64,000 nt of DNA from an uncultured Clostridia bacterium. Its GTDB lineage: Bacteria; Bacillota; Clostridia; Oscillospirales; Ruminococcaceae. A program made the position numbers and the translations under genes. Under the pieces are notes generated by a model. The model saw only the letters and a program-made list of their open reading frames with translations, ran no database searches and was not told where the DNA came from. Where the stretch lies: NCBI GenBank assembly GCA_947166275.1, contig CAMVDP010000001.1:62001-126000 (forward strand), read 5' to 3'. Below are positions 1 to 9,458 of the stretch, piece by piece; the stretch's first letter is position 1, and every line of letters starts with the position of its first letter.

Positions 1-393
1 GGCGAGCAGTCGGGGCATATCATATTCCTCGATCACGCTACCACAGGCGACGGTCAGCTCACGGCGGTGAAGCTGATATCTCTGCTGTCGCAGTCGGGAA
101 AGCCGCTCTCGGAGTACAATGACGAGTTCATGAACTATCCGCAGGTCCTCGAAAACGTGAAGATCACCGAGGACAAGAAGGGTCTCTGGGACAGCAACGC
201 GGCAATACTTGCGGCTATAAAAGAAGCTGAGACCGCCCTCGGCAGCAACGGACGCATACTCGTGCGGGAAAGCGGTACAGAGCCGCTCATCCGCGTTATG
301 ATAGAAGGCAAAGACGAAAATGAAGTGCAGCGTTACACACGCCTGATCGTGGATGCTGTAAAAGCAGAGCTTTGCGGTGAGGTGAGAGCATGA
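1..393 (+). CDS. glmM: Phosphoglucosamine mutase GlmM, C-terminal part
   Basis: The frame is open from the first base of the window, so this is the 3' end of a gene starting upstream. The visible 130 residues begin with GEQSGHIIFLDHATTGDGQ, the conserved block of the sugar-binding domain of the alpha-D-phosphohexomutase family, and contain the phosphate-binding loop RESGTEPLIRVMIEG of the last domain. GlmM converts glucosamine-6-phosphate to glucosamine-1-phosphate, the step feeding UDP-GlcNAc for peptidoglycan, in the cytosol. The active-site serine lies outside the window. The stop overlaps the start of the next gene by four bases, so the two are probably co-translated. GlmM is favoured over other phosphohexomutases from the GEQSGH and RESGTEP wording. 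Confidence 0.93.
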   Translation, partial: GEQSGHIIFLDHATTGDGQLTAVKLISLLSQSGKPLSEYNDEFMNYPQVLENVKITEDKKGLWDSNAAILAAIKEAETALGSNGRILVRESGTEPLIRVMIEGKDENEVQRYTRLIVDAVKAELCGEVRA

Positions 394-1265
394 GAGTCGC
401 CGACAAATGGGAGAGCTATGAGCTCTGCGACTGCGCCAACGAATACCGCATCGAAAGATGGGGCAAATACTGCGTAGCGCGCCCCGACCCGCAGATAGTC
501 TGGCGCAACTTCACCAAGGACTTCGCACGTGACATGATAGATTCGGACGCTGTCTACCACCGTTCGGAGAAGGGCGGCGGTCACTGGGAGATAAAAAATC
601 CGAGCATGCCCGAAAGCTGGAAGCTTAAATACCGCGACCTCACATTTCTTATCAAGCCCACAAACTTCAAGCACATGGGACTGTTCCCCGAGCAGGCTGT
701 GAACTGGGATCTGTGCCGCAGGCTCATCGAAGGCGCGGGACGCGAGATAAACGTGCTGAACCTTTTCGCGTACACCGGCGGCGCTACCCTTGCGTGCGCT
801 GCAGCGGGAGCGAATGTATGCCACGTGGACGCGGTGAAGGGCATGGTGACATGGGCAAAGGAGAACGCGCGCCTGAGCGGACTCGCGGACAAACCGATAC
901 GATGGATAGTCGACGACGCGATGAAATTCATCCTGCGTGAGATAAAGCGCGGCAAGCACTACGACGCGATAATACTTGACCCCCCGAGCTACGGGCGCGG
1001 TACAAACGGCGAAGTATGGAAGATCGAAGACTGTATACACGAACTTCTGATGAACTGCAACAGGCTGCTTACCGAGAAGCCGCTTTTCGTGATGCTCAAC
1101 AGTTACACTACCGGGCTTTCCCCGACGATAATGGGATATCTGCTGAATAACACGTTAGATCTTACCAAGCAGCGCATGATGATCTCGGAGGAGATAGGGC
1201 TCCCCGTATCGGGACGAAATCTTGACCTTCCATGCGGCAGCACGGCTATAGCGATATTCAAATAA
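390..1265 (+). CDS. Class I SAM-dependent methyltransferase, RlmI/RlmK-like catalytic domain
   Basis: A 291-residue protein with a Rossmann methyltransferase fold. The SAM-binding motif I is LNLFAYTGGATLACAAAG (about residues 124-141), the acidic residue following it is in HVDAVKG, and the catalytic motif IV is LDPPSYGRG (about 197-205). This LDPPSY wording is typical of 23S rRNA cytosine-C5 methyltransferases of the RlmI/YccW group. It lacks an N-terminal PUA domain, which RlmI has, so target RNA recognition may differ. Translation is coupled to glmM through an ATGA overlap. Methyltransferase activity is well supported; the exact rRNA position is inference. Confidence 0.8.
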   Translation: MRVADKWESYELCDCANEYRIERWGKYCVARPDPQIVWRNFTKDFARDMIDSDAVYHRSEKGGGHWEIKNPSMPESWKLKYRDLTFLIKPTNFKHMGLFPEQAVNWDLCRRLIEGAGREINVLNLFAYTGGATLACAAAGANVCHVDAVKGMVTWAKENARLSGLADKPIRWIVDDAMKFILREIKRGKHYDAIILDPPSYGRGTNGEVWKIEDCIHELLMNCNRLLTEKPLFVMLNSYTTGLSPTIMGYLLNNTLDLTKQRMMISEEIGLPVSGRNLDLPCGSTAIAIFK

Positions 1266-1318
1266 AAAAGCGGCAAGCGATACCGCACTATATCACAGAA
1301 CAAAGAAAGAAATCCGAA

Positions 1319-3076
1319 ATGCAGCAGATGATAGAGATAACAGACCTTGAATTTGAATATAAGACCTACGACGAGAACGGCGAAGTCTGCGGAGCAAACA
1401 AGGTGCTCCACGGGATCGACCTGACTGTTCCGAAGGGGCAGTTCCTTGCGGTACTCGGTCATAACGGCTGCGGCAAATCCACACTTGCCAAGCACCTCAA
1501 CTGCATTCTCACCGCCACAAGCGGGAAAGTGCTGGTAAACGGGATCGACTGTGCGGACGAGAGCCGCGTCTTCGATATCCGCCAGACTGTCGGCATGGTG
1601 TTCCAGAACCCGGACAACCAGCTCGTCGCCACCGTAGTCGAGGAGGATGTGGCATTCGCCCTCGAAAACCTCGGCGTACCTTCGGACGAGATACGAGAGC
1701 GTGTGAACAACGCGCTGAAGACCGTGGGAATGTACGATCACCGCGAGCACTCACCTCACCAGCTGTCCGGAGGGCAGAAGCAGCGTGTGGCTATCGCGGG
1801 CGTGCTTGCAATGCGCCCCGAGTGTATCGTGCTGGACGAGCCGACTGCGATGCTCGACCCCCGCGGACGCGCTGAAGTCATGAACACGGTGAAGCTGCTC
1901 AATTCGCAGGGAGTCACCATAATCCTGATCACCCACTACATGGACGAGGCTGTACAGGCTGACCGCGTGGCGGTGATGGATCATGGAAAGATCATCATGG
2001 ACGCCCCTCCCCGCGAGATATTCGCGCAGGTCGATGAACTCAAAGCGCACTCACTCGATGTTCCGCAGGTGACGGAACTTATGTATGAGCTCAGAAAGGC
2101 AGGATTTGATGTACCCGCTGATGTCCTCACCGAACAGGAATGTGCAGACGCGCTCATATCGCGAAAGCACCGCAGCATAGATATAACACCGTATGAACCG
2201 CCCCCGGAGAACGAGGACGTCCCGTTTATCGCGGAGACCAAAAAACTTGTGTATAAGTACAGCGTCGGTACGCCGTTCGAGTCTACCGCCGTTGACAACG
2301 TAAGCGTAAGCATACGGAAAGGACAGTTCGTCGGTGTCATCGGACACACCGGAAGCGGCAAGTCAACGTTCATCCAGCACCTCAACGGACTTCTGAAGCC
2401 CACTTCCGGAGAAGTCTTCATCGATGGCAGGAACATCTGGGCCAAAGGCAGCGACATACGCTCGGTGCGGTTCCTCGCGGGGCTCGTGTTCCAGTACTCC
2501 GAGTATCAGCTGTTCGAGGACACGGTCTACAAGGACATCGCCTACGGACCGCGCAACATGGGACTGTCGGACGAGGAGATCGATAAAGCCGTGCGTGAGG
2601 CGGCAGCTGCCATGGGCATAGATGACGAGCTTCTTGAGCGCTCGCCGTTTGACCTGTCGGGCGGACAGAAACGCCGAGCCGCACTCGCCGGAGTGATCGC
2701 TATGCGCCCGGAGGTGCTGATACTTGACGAGCCTGCCGCGGGACTTGACCCGAAAGGCAGAGACACTGTACTCGACGAGATAAATGAATACCATAAAAAG
2801 TCCGGCACGACTATACTGCTTGTGTCGCACTCCATGGAAGATATAGTGAAATACGCCGAGAAAATACTCGTGATGAACCACGGGCGGCTGTTCTGCTATG
2901 AGGATACGGACGAAGTCTTCGCCCGCACCCGCGAGCTTGAACAGGTGGGGCTCGGCATACCGCAGATATCGCGATTTGCGCACTTGCTCAAGGCGGGCGG
3001 TTTCGATATCGGCGAGGATATATACACAGTGGAAAGAGCAAAAGAAAGGCTTGTGAAAGCGCTAGATGTTGAATGA
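1319..3076 (+). CDS. Fused EcfA1-EcfA2 energy-coupling-factor ATPase
   Basis: The protein contains two complete ABC ATPase modules in one chain of 585 residues. The first has Walker A GHNGCGKST (47-55), signature LSGGQKQR (149-156) and Walker B IVLDEP; the second has Walker A GHTGSGKST (342-350), signature LSGGQKRR and LILDEP. The order and the downstream ecfT and truA match the common Firmicutes ecfA1-ecfA2-ecfT-truA string, in which the two ATPases are normally separate genes. An ATG at 1232 is in frame but lies inside the preceding gene and gives no homologous sequence; the ATG at 1319 gives the usual start. The complex powers uptake of vitamins or metal ions through exchangeable S components, none of which is encoded here. 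Confidence 0.88.
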   Translation: MQQMIEITDLEFEYKTYDENGEVCGANKVLHGIDLTVPKGQFLAVLGHNGCGKSTLAKHLNCILTATSGKVLVNGIDCADESRVFDIRQTVGMVFQNPDNQLVATVVEEDVAFALENLGVPSDEIRERVNNALKTVGMYDHREHSPHQLSGGQKQRVAIAGVLAMRPECIVLDEPTAMLDPRGRAEVMNTVKLLNSQGVTIILITHYMDEAVQADRVAVMDHGKIIMDAPPREIFAQVDELKAHSLDVPQVTELMYELRKAGFDVPADVLTEQECADALISRKHRSIDITPYEPPPENEDVPFIAETKKLVYKYSVGTPFESTAVDNVSVSIRKGQFVGVIGHTGSGKSTFIQHLNGLLKPTSGEVFIDGRNIWAKGSDIRSVRFLAGLVFQYSEYQLFEDTVYKDIAYGPRNMGLSDEEIDKAVREAAAAMGIDDELLERSPFDLSGGQKRRAALAGVIAMRPEVLILDEPAAGLDPKGRDTVLDEINEYHKKSGTTILLVSHSMEDIVKYAEKILVMNHGRLFCYEDTDEVFARTRELEQVGLGIPQISRFAHLLKAGGFDIGEDIYTVERAKERLVKALDVE

Positions 3077-3875
3077 TATTACTATAGGCCAGTTTTTTCC
3101 GGGCAACTCCGTCATACACCGGATGGACAGCAGGTTCAAGATAGTACTCGATATCGTGTACGTGGTGATGCTGTTCATCGCGGACAACTTCGTCGGACTC
3201 GGGCTTGCGAGCGTGTTCATGATAATGGTGTACGCGGTATCGGGAATAAGCTTTAAGCTGATACTGAAGAGTATAAAGCCGGTCATGCCGATAATACTCT
3301 TTACGGCGATACTTAATCTGATATTCGTCAAGGAAGCGGCGGCGGATCCGCTCGTCTCCTTCTGGGTCATCAGCATATACCGCAAGGGCATCGAGACATC
3401 GCTGTTCATGGTGCTGCGCATACTGTTCCTTATCATCGGTATGTCGCTGCTCACCTACACGACCTCGCCGATAGTGCTTACCGATGCTATCGAAAGCCTG
3501 ATGTCTCCGCTCAAAAAGATAAAATTCCCCGTACATGAGCTCGCCATGATGATGACGATAGCGTTGAGGTTCATACCGACGCTCATCGAGGAACTCAACA
3601 AGATAATGATGGCACAGAAGGCGCGCGGCGCGGCACTTGATTCGGGTGGTGTCATAAAGCGCGCAAAGGCTATGATACCGATACTGATACCGCTGTTCGT
3701 TAGCGCGTTCAAGCGCGCAAACGAGCTTGCCACCGCTATGGAGTGCCGCTGCTACCGCGGAGGTGAGGGTCGCACGAAGCTGCGTGTTCTGAAAGCGTCA
3801 CGGCTGGATTTCCTTGCGTCGGGACTCACATTGTGCGTACTGGGCATGGTAATTGTTGACAATATAGTGTTTTAA
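3066..3875 (+). CDS. ecfT: Energy-coupling-factor transporter transmembrane protein EcfT
   Basis: A 269-residue hydrophobic protein with several membrane segments (about residues 25-60, 70-90, 105-125, 245-265). It carries the two EcfT coupling motifs that contact the ATPases: an ARG block in KARGAALDSGG and an AMECRCYRGG block near the C terminus. It overlaps the fused ATPase gene by 11 bases, which indicates translational coupling and a one-to-one complex. EcfT links ATP hydrolysis to the substrate-binding S subunit in the cytoplasmic membrane. Length and motifs are standard for the family. Confidence 0.93.
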   Translation: MLNDITIGQFFPGNSVIHRMDSRFKIVLDIVYVVMLFIADNFVGLGLASVFMIMVYAVSGISFKLILKSIKPVMPIILFTAILNLIFVKEAAADPLVSFWVISIYRKGIETSLFMVLRILFLIIGMSLLTYTTSPIVLTDAIESLMSPLKKIKFPVHELAMMMTIALRFIPTLIEELNKIMMAQKARGAALDSGGVIKRAKAMIPILIPLFVSAFKRANELATAMECRCYRGGEGRTKLRVLKASRLDFLASGLTLCVLGMVIVDNIVF

Positions 3876-3905
3876 CGGTCGCAGCTACGACATGGGAAAA
3901 TGCTT

Positions 3906-4646
3906 ATGCGAAATCTGAAAATATATATTGCTTACGACGGCTCGTGCTACCACGGCTGGCAAAGGCAGGAAAACAACATCACGGTACAGCAGGTTATCGA
4001 GGACACGATGAGCCGCATACTCGGAGAGAACGTGACCGCAGCGGGCTGTTCGCGCACTGACGCGGGAGTTCACGCAAGAGAGTACTGCCTCACCGTGAAG
4101 ACGGACAAACCCATACCTTGCGGCGGGTTGGTACGCGCAATGAACGGACAGCTCCCGGACGATATCGCGGTGAAAAGCTGCGAGGACGCGCCCGAAGACT
4201 TCCACGCCCGGTTCTCGTCACACGGCAAGGAATATGTGTATTTGATAAACACTGCGCCTGTGCGCGATGTGTTCGCCAACAGACACGCGCTGCACTACCC
4301 TCACCCGCTCGACGAGACAGAGCTTGACAGGATATCGAAGCTGTATGTCGGCGAGCACGACCTGAAAGCGTTCTGCCGCGCAGAATCGCAGGCACTGCAC
4401 AGGTCAACGGTACGCACGGTGTACTCCGCAGGCGTTGAGAGAAGCGGTGACACGGTCACCTTCACGGTGAGCGGGAGCGGATTTCTGCACAATACCGTGA
4501 GAATAATGGTGGGGACGCTTCTGTGGATAAGCGAAGGCAAGATCAGCGAAGCAAACATTGAACGCGCATTCGCCACAGGCGACAGGGAGCTTCTCGGAGT
4601 GACCGCACCGCCGAACGGGTTGTATCTGAACAAGGTGCTTTACTGA
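3906..4646 (+). CDS. truA: tRNA pseudouridine(38-40) synthase TruA
   Basis: The protein isomerises uridines 38-40 in the anticodon stem of many tRNAs. It begins MRNLKIYIAYDGSCYHGWQRQ, the usual TruA start, and carries the catalytic aspartate in the block CSRTDAGVHAR (near residue 50). The C-terminal half has FHARFSSHGKEYVY and FTVSGSGFLHNTVRIMVGTL, both family signatures. Two ATGs are available, at 3900 and 3906; the second matches family length and gives a better distance from GGGAAA, so it was chosen. Placement after ecfT is the common Firmicutes arrangement. Confidence 0.94.
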   Translation: MRNLKIYIAYDGSCYHGWQRQENNITVQQVIEDTMSRILGENVTAAGCSRTDAGVHAREYCLTVKTDKPIPCGGLVRAMNGQLPDDIAVKSCEDAPEDFHARFSSHGKEYVYLINTAPVRDVFANRHALHYPHPLDETELDRISKLYVGEHDLKAFCRAESQALHRSTVRTVYSAGVERSGDTVTFTVSGSGFLHNTVRIMVGTLLWISEGKISEANIERAFATGDRELLGVTAPPNGLYLNKVLY

Positions 4647-4661
4647 AAACGGGAGAAAGCC

Positions 4662-5882
4662 ATGAAAATACTCGATCTTTCCGAAGTCACGAATCAGGCG
4701 AAAAAAAATGAGAAGCCGAAAAACGTCGACCTCGGGAAATACACAAAGAAAAAAAAGCGGAGCCGACACCTGGTAAAGCTTATCGTGGTACTGCTGCTGC
4801 TGATAGCGGCGGCACTGGTGTGGTTCAACGCAGATACTCTGTTCGAGCCGTTAAGAGGCATCGCGTCGAGAGTCGAGACAAAGACCTCGTACAACGTGGG
4901 ATTTCCCATCGACCTTCCGGGAAGCAGCGATTACTCGCTGAAACAGTCGGGCGAATGCTTCACGCTGCTCACGGATACTTATCTGTACGCGTATGACGCG
5001 ACGGGCGAACAGCTCTACGCACTCAAGCACGGCTACAGCAAGCCGAGACAGACCACGAGCGACAAGCGTATACTGCTGTATGACAAGTCAGCATACAGCT
5101 TCTCGATATATAACCGCTCAAGCATAATCTGCTCGAAAACAATGGAGGATAAGATAGTTTACGCGTCGATAGGAAACGACGGGCTCGCGGCTATACTCAC
5201 CGAGTCATCAAGATACTCCGATGTTCTCCGGATATATGATGACAGCGGCAACTGGAAGTACACGAGGAAATTCGCGGACGAGAACGTGATGCAGGTGGCA
5301 TTCCCCGGTGACGGAGAACACATCGCGGTAACTACGATAAGCTCGAAGAACGGAAGCCTTATCGCGACCATCTACCGCTTCTCTATAAAGCGTACCGAAA
5401 GCTATGACTGGAAATACACGCTGCCGGGCGGAAATCTGCCGTGCGGACTGTACGCCGATAAAGAGCGCGTCACGGTGCTGTGCGACAACCTGGTCTCCTC
5501 GTTCGGCTTTGATAACGGAGAGCTTCTCGACAGCTTCTCATATACCGGGATACTGAAGCATTTCAGCATGACCCCGGAGCGCACGCTCGTGCAATACAAC
5601 GATATTTCAGCGAACAGGAACGTGCTCGCGGCACTCGGGAAGGACTCGACTCCCTACGCGCAGATAAACGTTTCGGCAAGCGCAGCGTGCGTACACTCGG
5701 ACACAGGCGGCATCTATGTACTTGACGGCGCGAGGATAAAGGTGTTCGACACCGACCTTATAACCGAGAGGGAGATCAATGCCTCGGACGATGACTATTC
5801 TTCATTTGTGAAGATAGGCAACAATATAGTTGCTATTGGTTACAGACATCTGAACGAATTCAACACAAGCTCCGCCGATTAG
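4662..5882 (+). CDS. Membrane-anchored beta-propeller-like protein, DUF5711-like
   Basis: A 406-residue protein with a lysine-rich cytoplasmic N terminus, one strong membrane helix (about residues 38-55, rich in Leu/Val/Ala) and a large extracytoplasmic part. That part is built of repeated short beta-rich units (for example YLYAYDATGEQLYAL, SFSIYNRSSIICSKT, LRIYDDSGNWKYTRK), the look of a WD40/PQQ-type propeller. This matches proteins of the DUF5711 family of Clostridia, whose role is unknown. It sits between truA and a CvpA-like gene, close enough for one operon. No catalytic motif was seen. Confidence 0.6.
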   Translation: MKILDLSEVTNQAKKNEKPKNVDLGKYTKKKKRSRHLVKLIVVLLLLIAAALVWFNADTLFEPLRGIASRVETKTSYNVGFPIDLPGSSDYSLKQSGECFTLLTDTYLYAYDATGEQLYALKHGYSKPRQTTSDKRILLYDKSAYSFSIYNRSSIICSKTMEDKIVYASIGNDGLAAILTESSRYSDVLRIYDDSGNWKYTRKFADENVMQVAFPGDGEHIAVTTISSKNGSLIATIYRFSIKRTESYDWKYTLPGGNLPCGLYADKERVTVLCDNLVSSFGFDNGELLDSFSYTGILKHFSMTPERTLVQYNDISANRNVLAALGKDSTPYAQINVSASAACVHSDTGGIYVLDGARIKVFDTDLITEREINASDDDYSSFVKIGNNIVAIGYRHLNEFNTSSAD

Positions 5883-5926
5883 CGCGAAGCTCCGGAGCTC
5901 TTCCGGGAAAGAAAGGAATAATCGAT

Positions 5927-6967
5927 TTGGGAAGTGAACTTTTCTGGTTCCTCGACCTGTTCGTCATCGGTATATTGCTGGTGTCGGTATATCGGGGAGC
6001 AAAACGCGGCGCGGTAGCGGTGCTGATAAGCGCGGTATCCGCGATCGTAGCTTTCATAACAGCGTCCGTGCTCTGCGGGCCGGTATCGAACGGCATTTAT
6101 GACTCGTTTGTGCGGGAAAAGGTGGAAGACTACACCGCCGAGCGTCTCGGAAGCACGTTTGATGCCGAAATGATATCCGGACTGTCGGATGTCGATATGA
6201 TGAAAACAAAAGTGAACGGGGTGTATCTGTCCGACCTTACGATAGACTATGACGAGCGCGGTGCCGCGATGCTCGATCTGTCGGCGGCGGATATGTCCGA
6301 GACCGGCATTGAAGGCGCAGACCTCTCGGGCTTCGGTATCAGCGGTGAGCGCGACTGGTCATACGTGAAGGCGGGACACATCGACATATCTGCTGCCGAT
6401 GTGAAACGCTACGGCATGGGTAATGTGGTGCTCGCAAGATTCCTGGCATCAAACCTCACATCGGGTGACGCGTTCAGGGCGTTCAGAGATGTGGGCAACA
6501 AGCTCGGCGAGACCGCTTCACCCTCGCTGCGGAGCCTTGGAAGCGACCTGTCGGACGGCAGCCGTGACGCGCTGTACAGCTTCATCGTCTCGATAGTGAC
6601 TACGGCGGGCGGCAAGCTCGGTGACCGTGTCATGAACGATGTGATAACCCCGACGGTGATGATACCGCTTCGTGCGATAACGTTCTGCATGATCTTCGCT
6701 CTGGTGATGCTGATACTTCACATCATCGCGGAGGTGTCAAAGCTCATCAACCGTATACCTATCGTGGCGCAGGTGAACGGGATACTCGGAGCGGTGCTCG
6801 GAGTGCTTGAAGCCGCTGTAACGATACTGATAGTATGTATCCTGATGAGGCTGCTGATATCCGTGTGCGGCGGACAGATAGTGTTCATCAATGATACGAC
6901 GATACAGCGTACATTCCTGTTCAAATACCTGTATAATATCGACGTACTGAAACTTCTCAACCTATAA
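5927..6967 (+). CDS. CvpA family membrane protein
   Basis: The 346-residue product has two hydrophobic segments near the N terminus (about 7-25 and 28-50), then a long soluble insert, then two or three membrane segments near the C terminus (about 240-268 and 285-315). The N-terminal run with a FVIGILLVSVYRGAKRG core and the C-terminal helices are the split pattern of the CvpA/colicin V production family. The insert of nearly 190 residues is longer than in E. coli CvpA. The start is TTG at 5927, with AAAGGA 10 bases upstream. Function in the cell envelope is likely but unspecified. Confidence 0.65.
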   Translation: MGSELFWFLDLFVIGILLVSVYRGAKRGAVAVLISAVSAIVAFITASVLCGPVSNGIYDSFVREKVEDYTAERLGSTFDAEMISGLSDVDMMKTKVNGVYLSDLTIDYDERGAAMLDLSAADMSETGIEGADLSGFGISGERDWSYVKAGHIDISAADVKRYGMGNVVLARFLASNLTSGDAFRAFRDVGNKLGETASPSLRSLGSDLSDGSRDALYSFIVSIVTTAGGKLGDRVMNDVITPTVMIPLRAITFCMIFALVMLILHIIAEVSKLINRIPIVAQVNGILGAVLGVLEAAVTILIVCILMRLLISVCGGQIVFINDTTIQRTFLFKYLYNIDVLKLLNL

Positions 6968-6997
6968 TGATACAGTAAACAAAGCAGAAAGGAAACG

Positions 6998-9454
6998 ATG
7001 ACTATGGATCTTATGTGTTCAAGGTGCAAGAAAAGGCCCGCAGTCGTATTTATGTCGGGTATGACCGGCACGCAGAAGTTCGAAAACGGCTACTGTCTCA
7101 AATGCGCAAAGGAGCTGCATATACCCCAGGTGGACGAGTACCTGAAAAAAATGGGGCTTTCCGACTTCGACCTCGACAGTATGCTCGGCTTCAACGAGCA
7201 TAACGAGCCCTATGATGAAGAGGAAGATATCGACGACGAGTTTGATGACGAGGACGATGAGTACTTCGACGAAAACGAGGATGACTATCCTTTCCCGCCC
7301 GGACGCCCGCCGAAGGATTTCGACGGTGAGAATGACCCCGATCCGTTCGATGACCCGATGACGGAGGAGGACGAGGAAGCTGTTGACGGCTTCAAGGAGG
7401 GCGGTACTATGCCCGCGTTCTTCCAAAGATTCTTCCAGGCGCAGGATAATAACGGCTCCGATGAACAGTCCGCAAATAAAAGCGCAAAAACGGACGATAA
7501 AAAGAGCAGAAAGAAGAAGCGCGAGAAGCGCTACAAATTCCTCGACACATTCTGCGAGAACCTGACAAAAAAAGCGATCGCCGGCAATATCGACCGCATG
7601 ATAGGCAGAGAAAAGGAAATGGCGAGAGTCGTTCAGATACTCTCCCGCCGCACTAAAAACAACCCCTGTCTCATCGGTGAGCCCGGTGTCGGTAAAACCG
7701 CGATAGCAGAGGGGCTCGCGCTGAAAATGGCAAGCGGTGACGTTCCGGAGAGACTCCGGGATAAGGTGCTGTACCTGCTCGATCTTACCTCGCTGGTAGC
7801 AGGCACCCAGTTCCGCGGACAGTTCGAAAGCCGCGTGAAATCGCTTATCGCCGATATCAAAGAGCACGGAAATGTGATACTCTTCATAGATGAGGTGCAT
7901 AAGCTCGTAGGCACAGGTGACAGCGAAGGCTCGATGAACGCCGCGAACATGTTCAAGCCTGCGCTCTCACGCGGAGAGCTCCAGGTCATCGGTGCCACCA
8001 CCTTCACCGAATACCGCAAGTATATCGAAAAGGACTCCGCGCTTGAGCGCCGTTTCCAGCCTGTCACCGTTAATGAGCCTACCATAGATGAGACCGTGGA
8101 GCTGCTCAAAGGCATCAAGAACTACTACGAGAAGCACCACGAGATCATGATACCGAACAGCATCTTAAGACCGTGCGCCACACTCTCGGAGCGCTATATC
8201 ACCGACCGCTACCTGCCCGATAAGGCGATAGATCTGCTCGATGAAGCGTGCGCTTACGCTACTCTGCATGAGCCAAAGTACAACAGATACTACGACCTTG
8301 AGCGCTCAATAGCGAAGACCGAGCGTGAACTTTCGGAACAACAGGAGAACGCCAAGAACAGCGAGGACACCTACGAAAAGATAGCCAATCTAAAGACAGA
8401 GCTCGCGAGAATGAACGAGGAATTCGATGAACTCGAAAAATACATCACACTCTACAGATTGAAGCCGGAAGCACTTTCGGCAGTCATCGAGATGTGGACC
8501 GGCATTCCCGCAAAGAAGATCCTTGAGACCGAGTTCCGCAGAATATCCGACCTTGAGAGTGTGCTCAAGTCCAAAGTCGTAGGGCAGAACGAGGCTTGCG
8601 AGAAAGTAGCCAAAGCGATCAAACGCTCGCGCGTAAACCTCACTACCAAGCGCCGCCCCGCCTCCTTCATCTTCGTCGGACCCACAGGTGTCGGCAAGAC
8701 ACAACTGGTCAAGGTGCTCTCCGAGGAGCTGTTCAGCGGAGTTGAACCGCTTATCCGACTCGATATGTCAGAATACATGGAGAAACACAGCGTTTCCAAG
8801 ATAATCGGCTCGCCTCCCGGATATGTTGGCTTCGATGACGCGGGTCAGCTCACCGAGAAGGTGCGCCGCCGCCCATACTCCGTGATACTCTTCGACGAGA
8901 TCGAAAAAGCTCACCCCGATGTAATGAATATCCTGCTCCAGATACTCGATGAAGGCATGATAAGCGACTCCCACGGTAAAAAGGTGGACTTCTCGAATAC
9001 GCTTATCTGCATGACATCCAATGCAGGCTCGTCTTCAGGTGAGGCAGGTCTCGGCTTTGGCAAGTCTGCCGGCGATCTCTCAAAAGAGAAGGCGATGAAA
9101 GCACTGCGCGATTTCCTTCGCCCCGAATTCCTCGGACGCGTCGATGATGTCATCGTGTTCTCGCCGCTGACTGAAGAGAACTTCGCAGACATCGCGAAGC
9201 TCCAGCTCGACGACACCACCGCGGCACTCGCCGAGTCAGGCATCAAGCTCAACATCGATGACAGCACGTACAAATATATAGCGCACAAAGCGTTCGGCGG
9301 CAAATACGGCGGTCGTGATATCCTCAAGGTCATCCGCGAGGAAGTCGAAGACAATATCGCCAACCTTATCATAAACGCCGGAGAAAAACAGCCAAAAGCG
9401 ATCGAGCTTTCCGCTGATGACAACGGAATATCGGTCAAGCAGGCGAAAGTATAA
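6998..9454 (+). CDS. ClpE-like AAA+ unfoldase with N-terminal zinc finger
   Basis: An 818-residue Hsp100 protein. It begins with a four-cysteine zinc finger (C7, C10, C33, C36) like that of ClpE, followed by a very acidic linker (about 65-130) and a lysine-rich stretch. Two AAA+ modules follow: the first has Walker A GEPGVGKT and sensor block GATTFTEYRKYIEKD, the second Walker A GPTGVGKT, Walker B LFDEIEKAH and the pore-type segment GSPPGYVGF. A short coiled middle domain of the ClpC/E type lies between. The double Clp-N repeat of ClpC is absent. It probably unfolds substrates for ClpP and may respond to heat or redox stress. AAAGGA precedes the ATG. Confidence 0.85.
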   Translation: MTMDLMCSRCKKRPAVVFMSGMTGTQKFENGYCLKCAKELHIPQVDEYLKKMGLSDFDLDSMLGFNEHNEPYDEEEDIDDEFDDEDDEYFDENEDDYPFPPGRPPKDFDGENDPDPFDDPMTEEDEEAVDGFKEGGTMPAFFQRFFQAQDNNGSDEQSANKSAKTDDKKSRKKKREKRYKFLDTFCENLTKKAIAGNIDRMIGREKEMARVVQILSRRTKNNPCLIGEPGVGKTAIAEGLALKMASGDVPERLRDKVLYLLDLTSLVAGTQFRGQFESRVKSLIADIKEHGNVILFIDEVHKLVGTGDSEGSMNAANMFKPALSRGELQVIGATTFTEYRKYIEKDSALERRFQPVTVNEPTIDETVELLKGIKNYYEKHHEIMIPNSILRPCATLSERYITDRYLPDKAIDLLDEACAYATLHEPKYNRYYDLERSIAKTERELSEQQENAKNSEDTYEKIANLKTELARMNEEFDELEKYITLYRLKPEALSAVIEMWTGIPAKKILETEFRRISDLESVLKSKVVGQNEACEKVAKAIKRSRVNLTTKRRPASFIFVGPTGVGKTQLVKVLSEELFSGVEPLIRLDMSEYMEKHSVSKIIGSPPGYVGFDDAGQLTEKVRRRPYSVILFDEIEKAHPDVMNILLQILDEGMISDSHGKKVDFSNTLICMTSNAGSSSGEAGLGFGKSAGDLSKEKAMKALRDFLRPEFLGRVDDVIVFSPLTEENFADIAKLQLDDTTAALAESGIKLNIDDSTYKYIAHKAFGGKYGGRDILKVIREEVEDNIANLIINAGEKQPKAIELSADDNGISVKQAKV

Positions 9455-9458
9455 TAGT

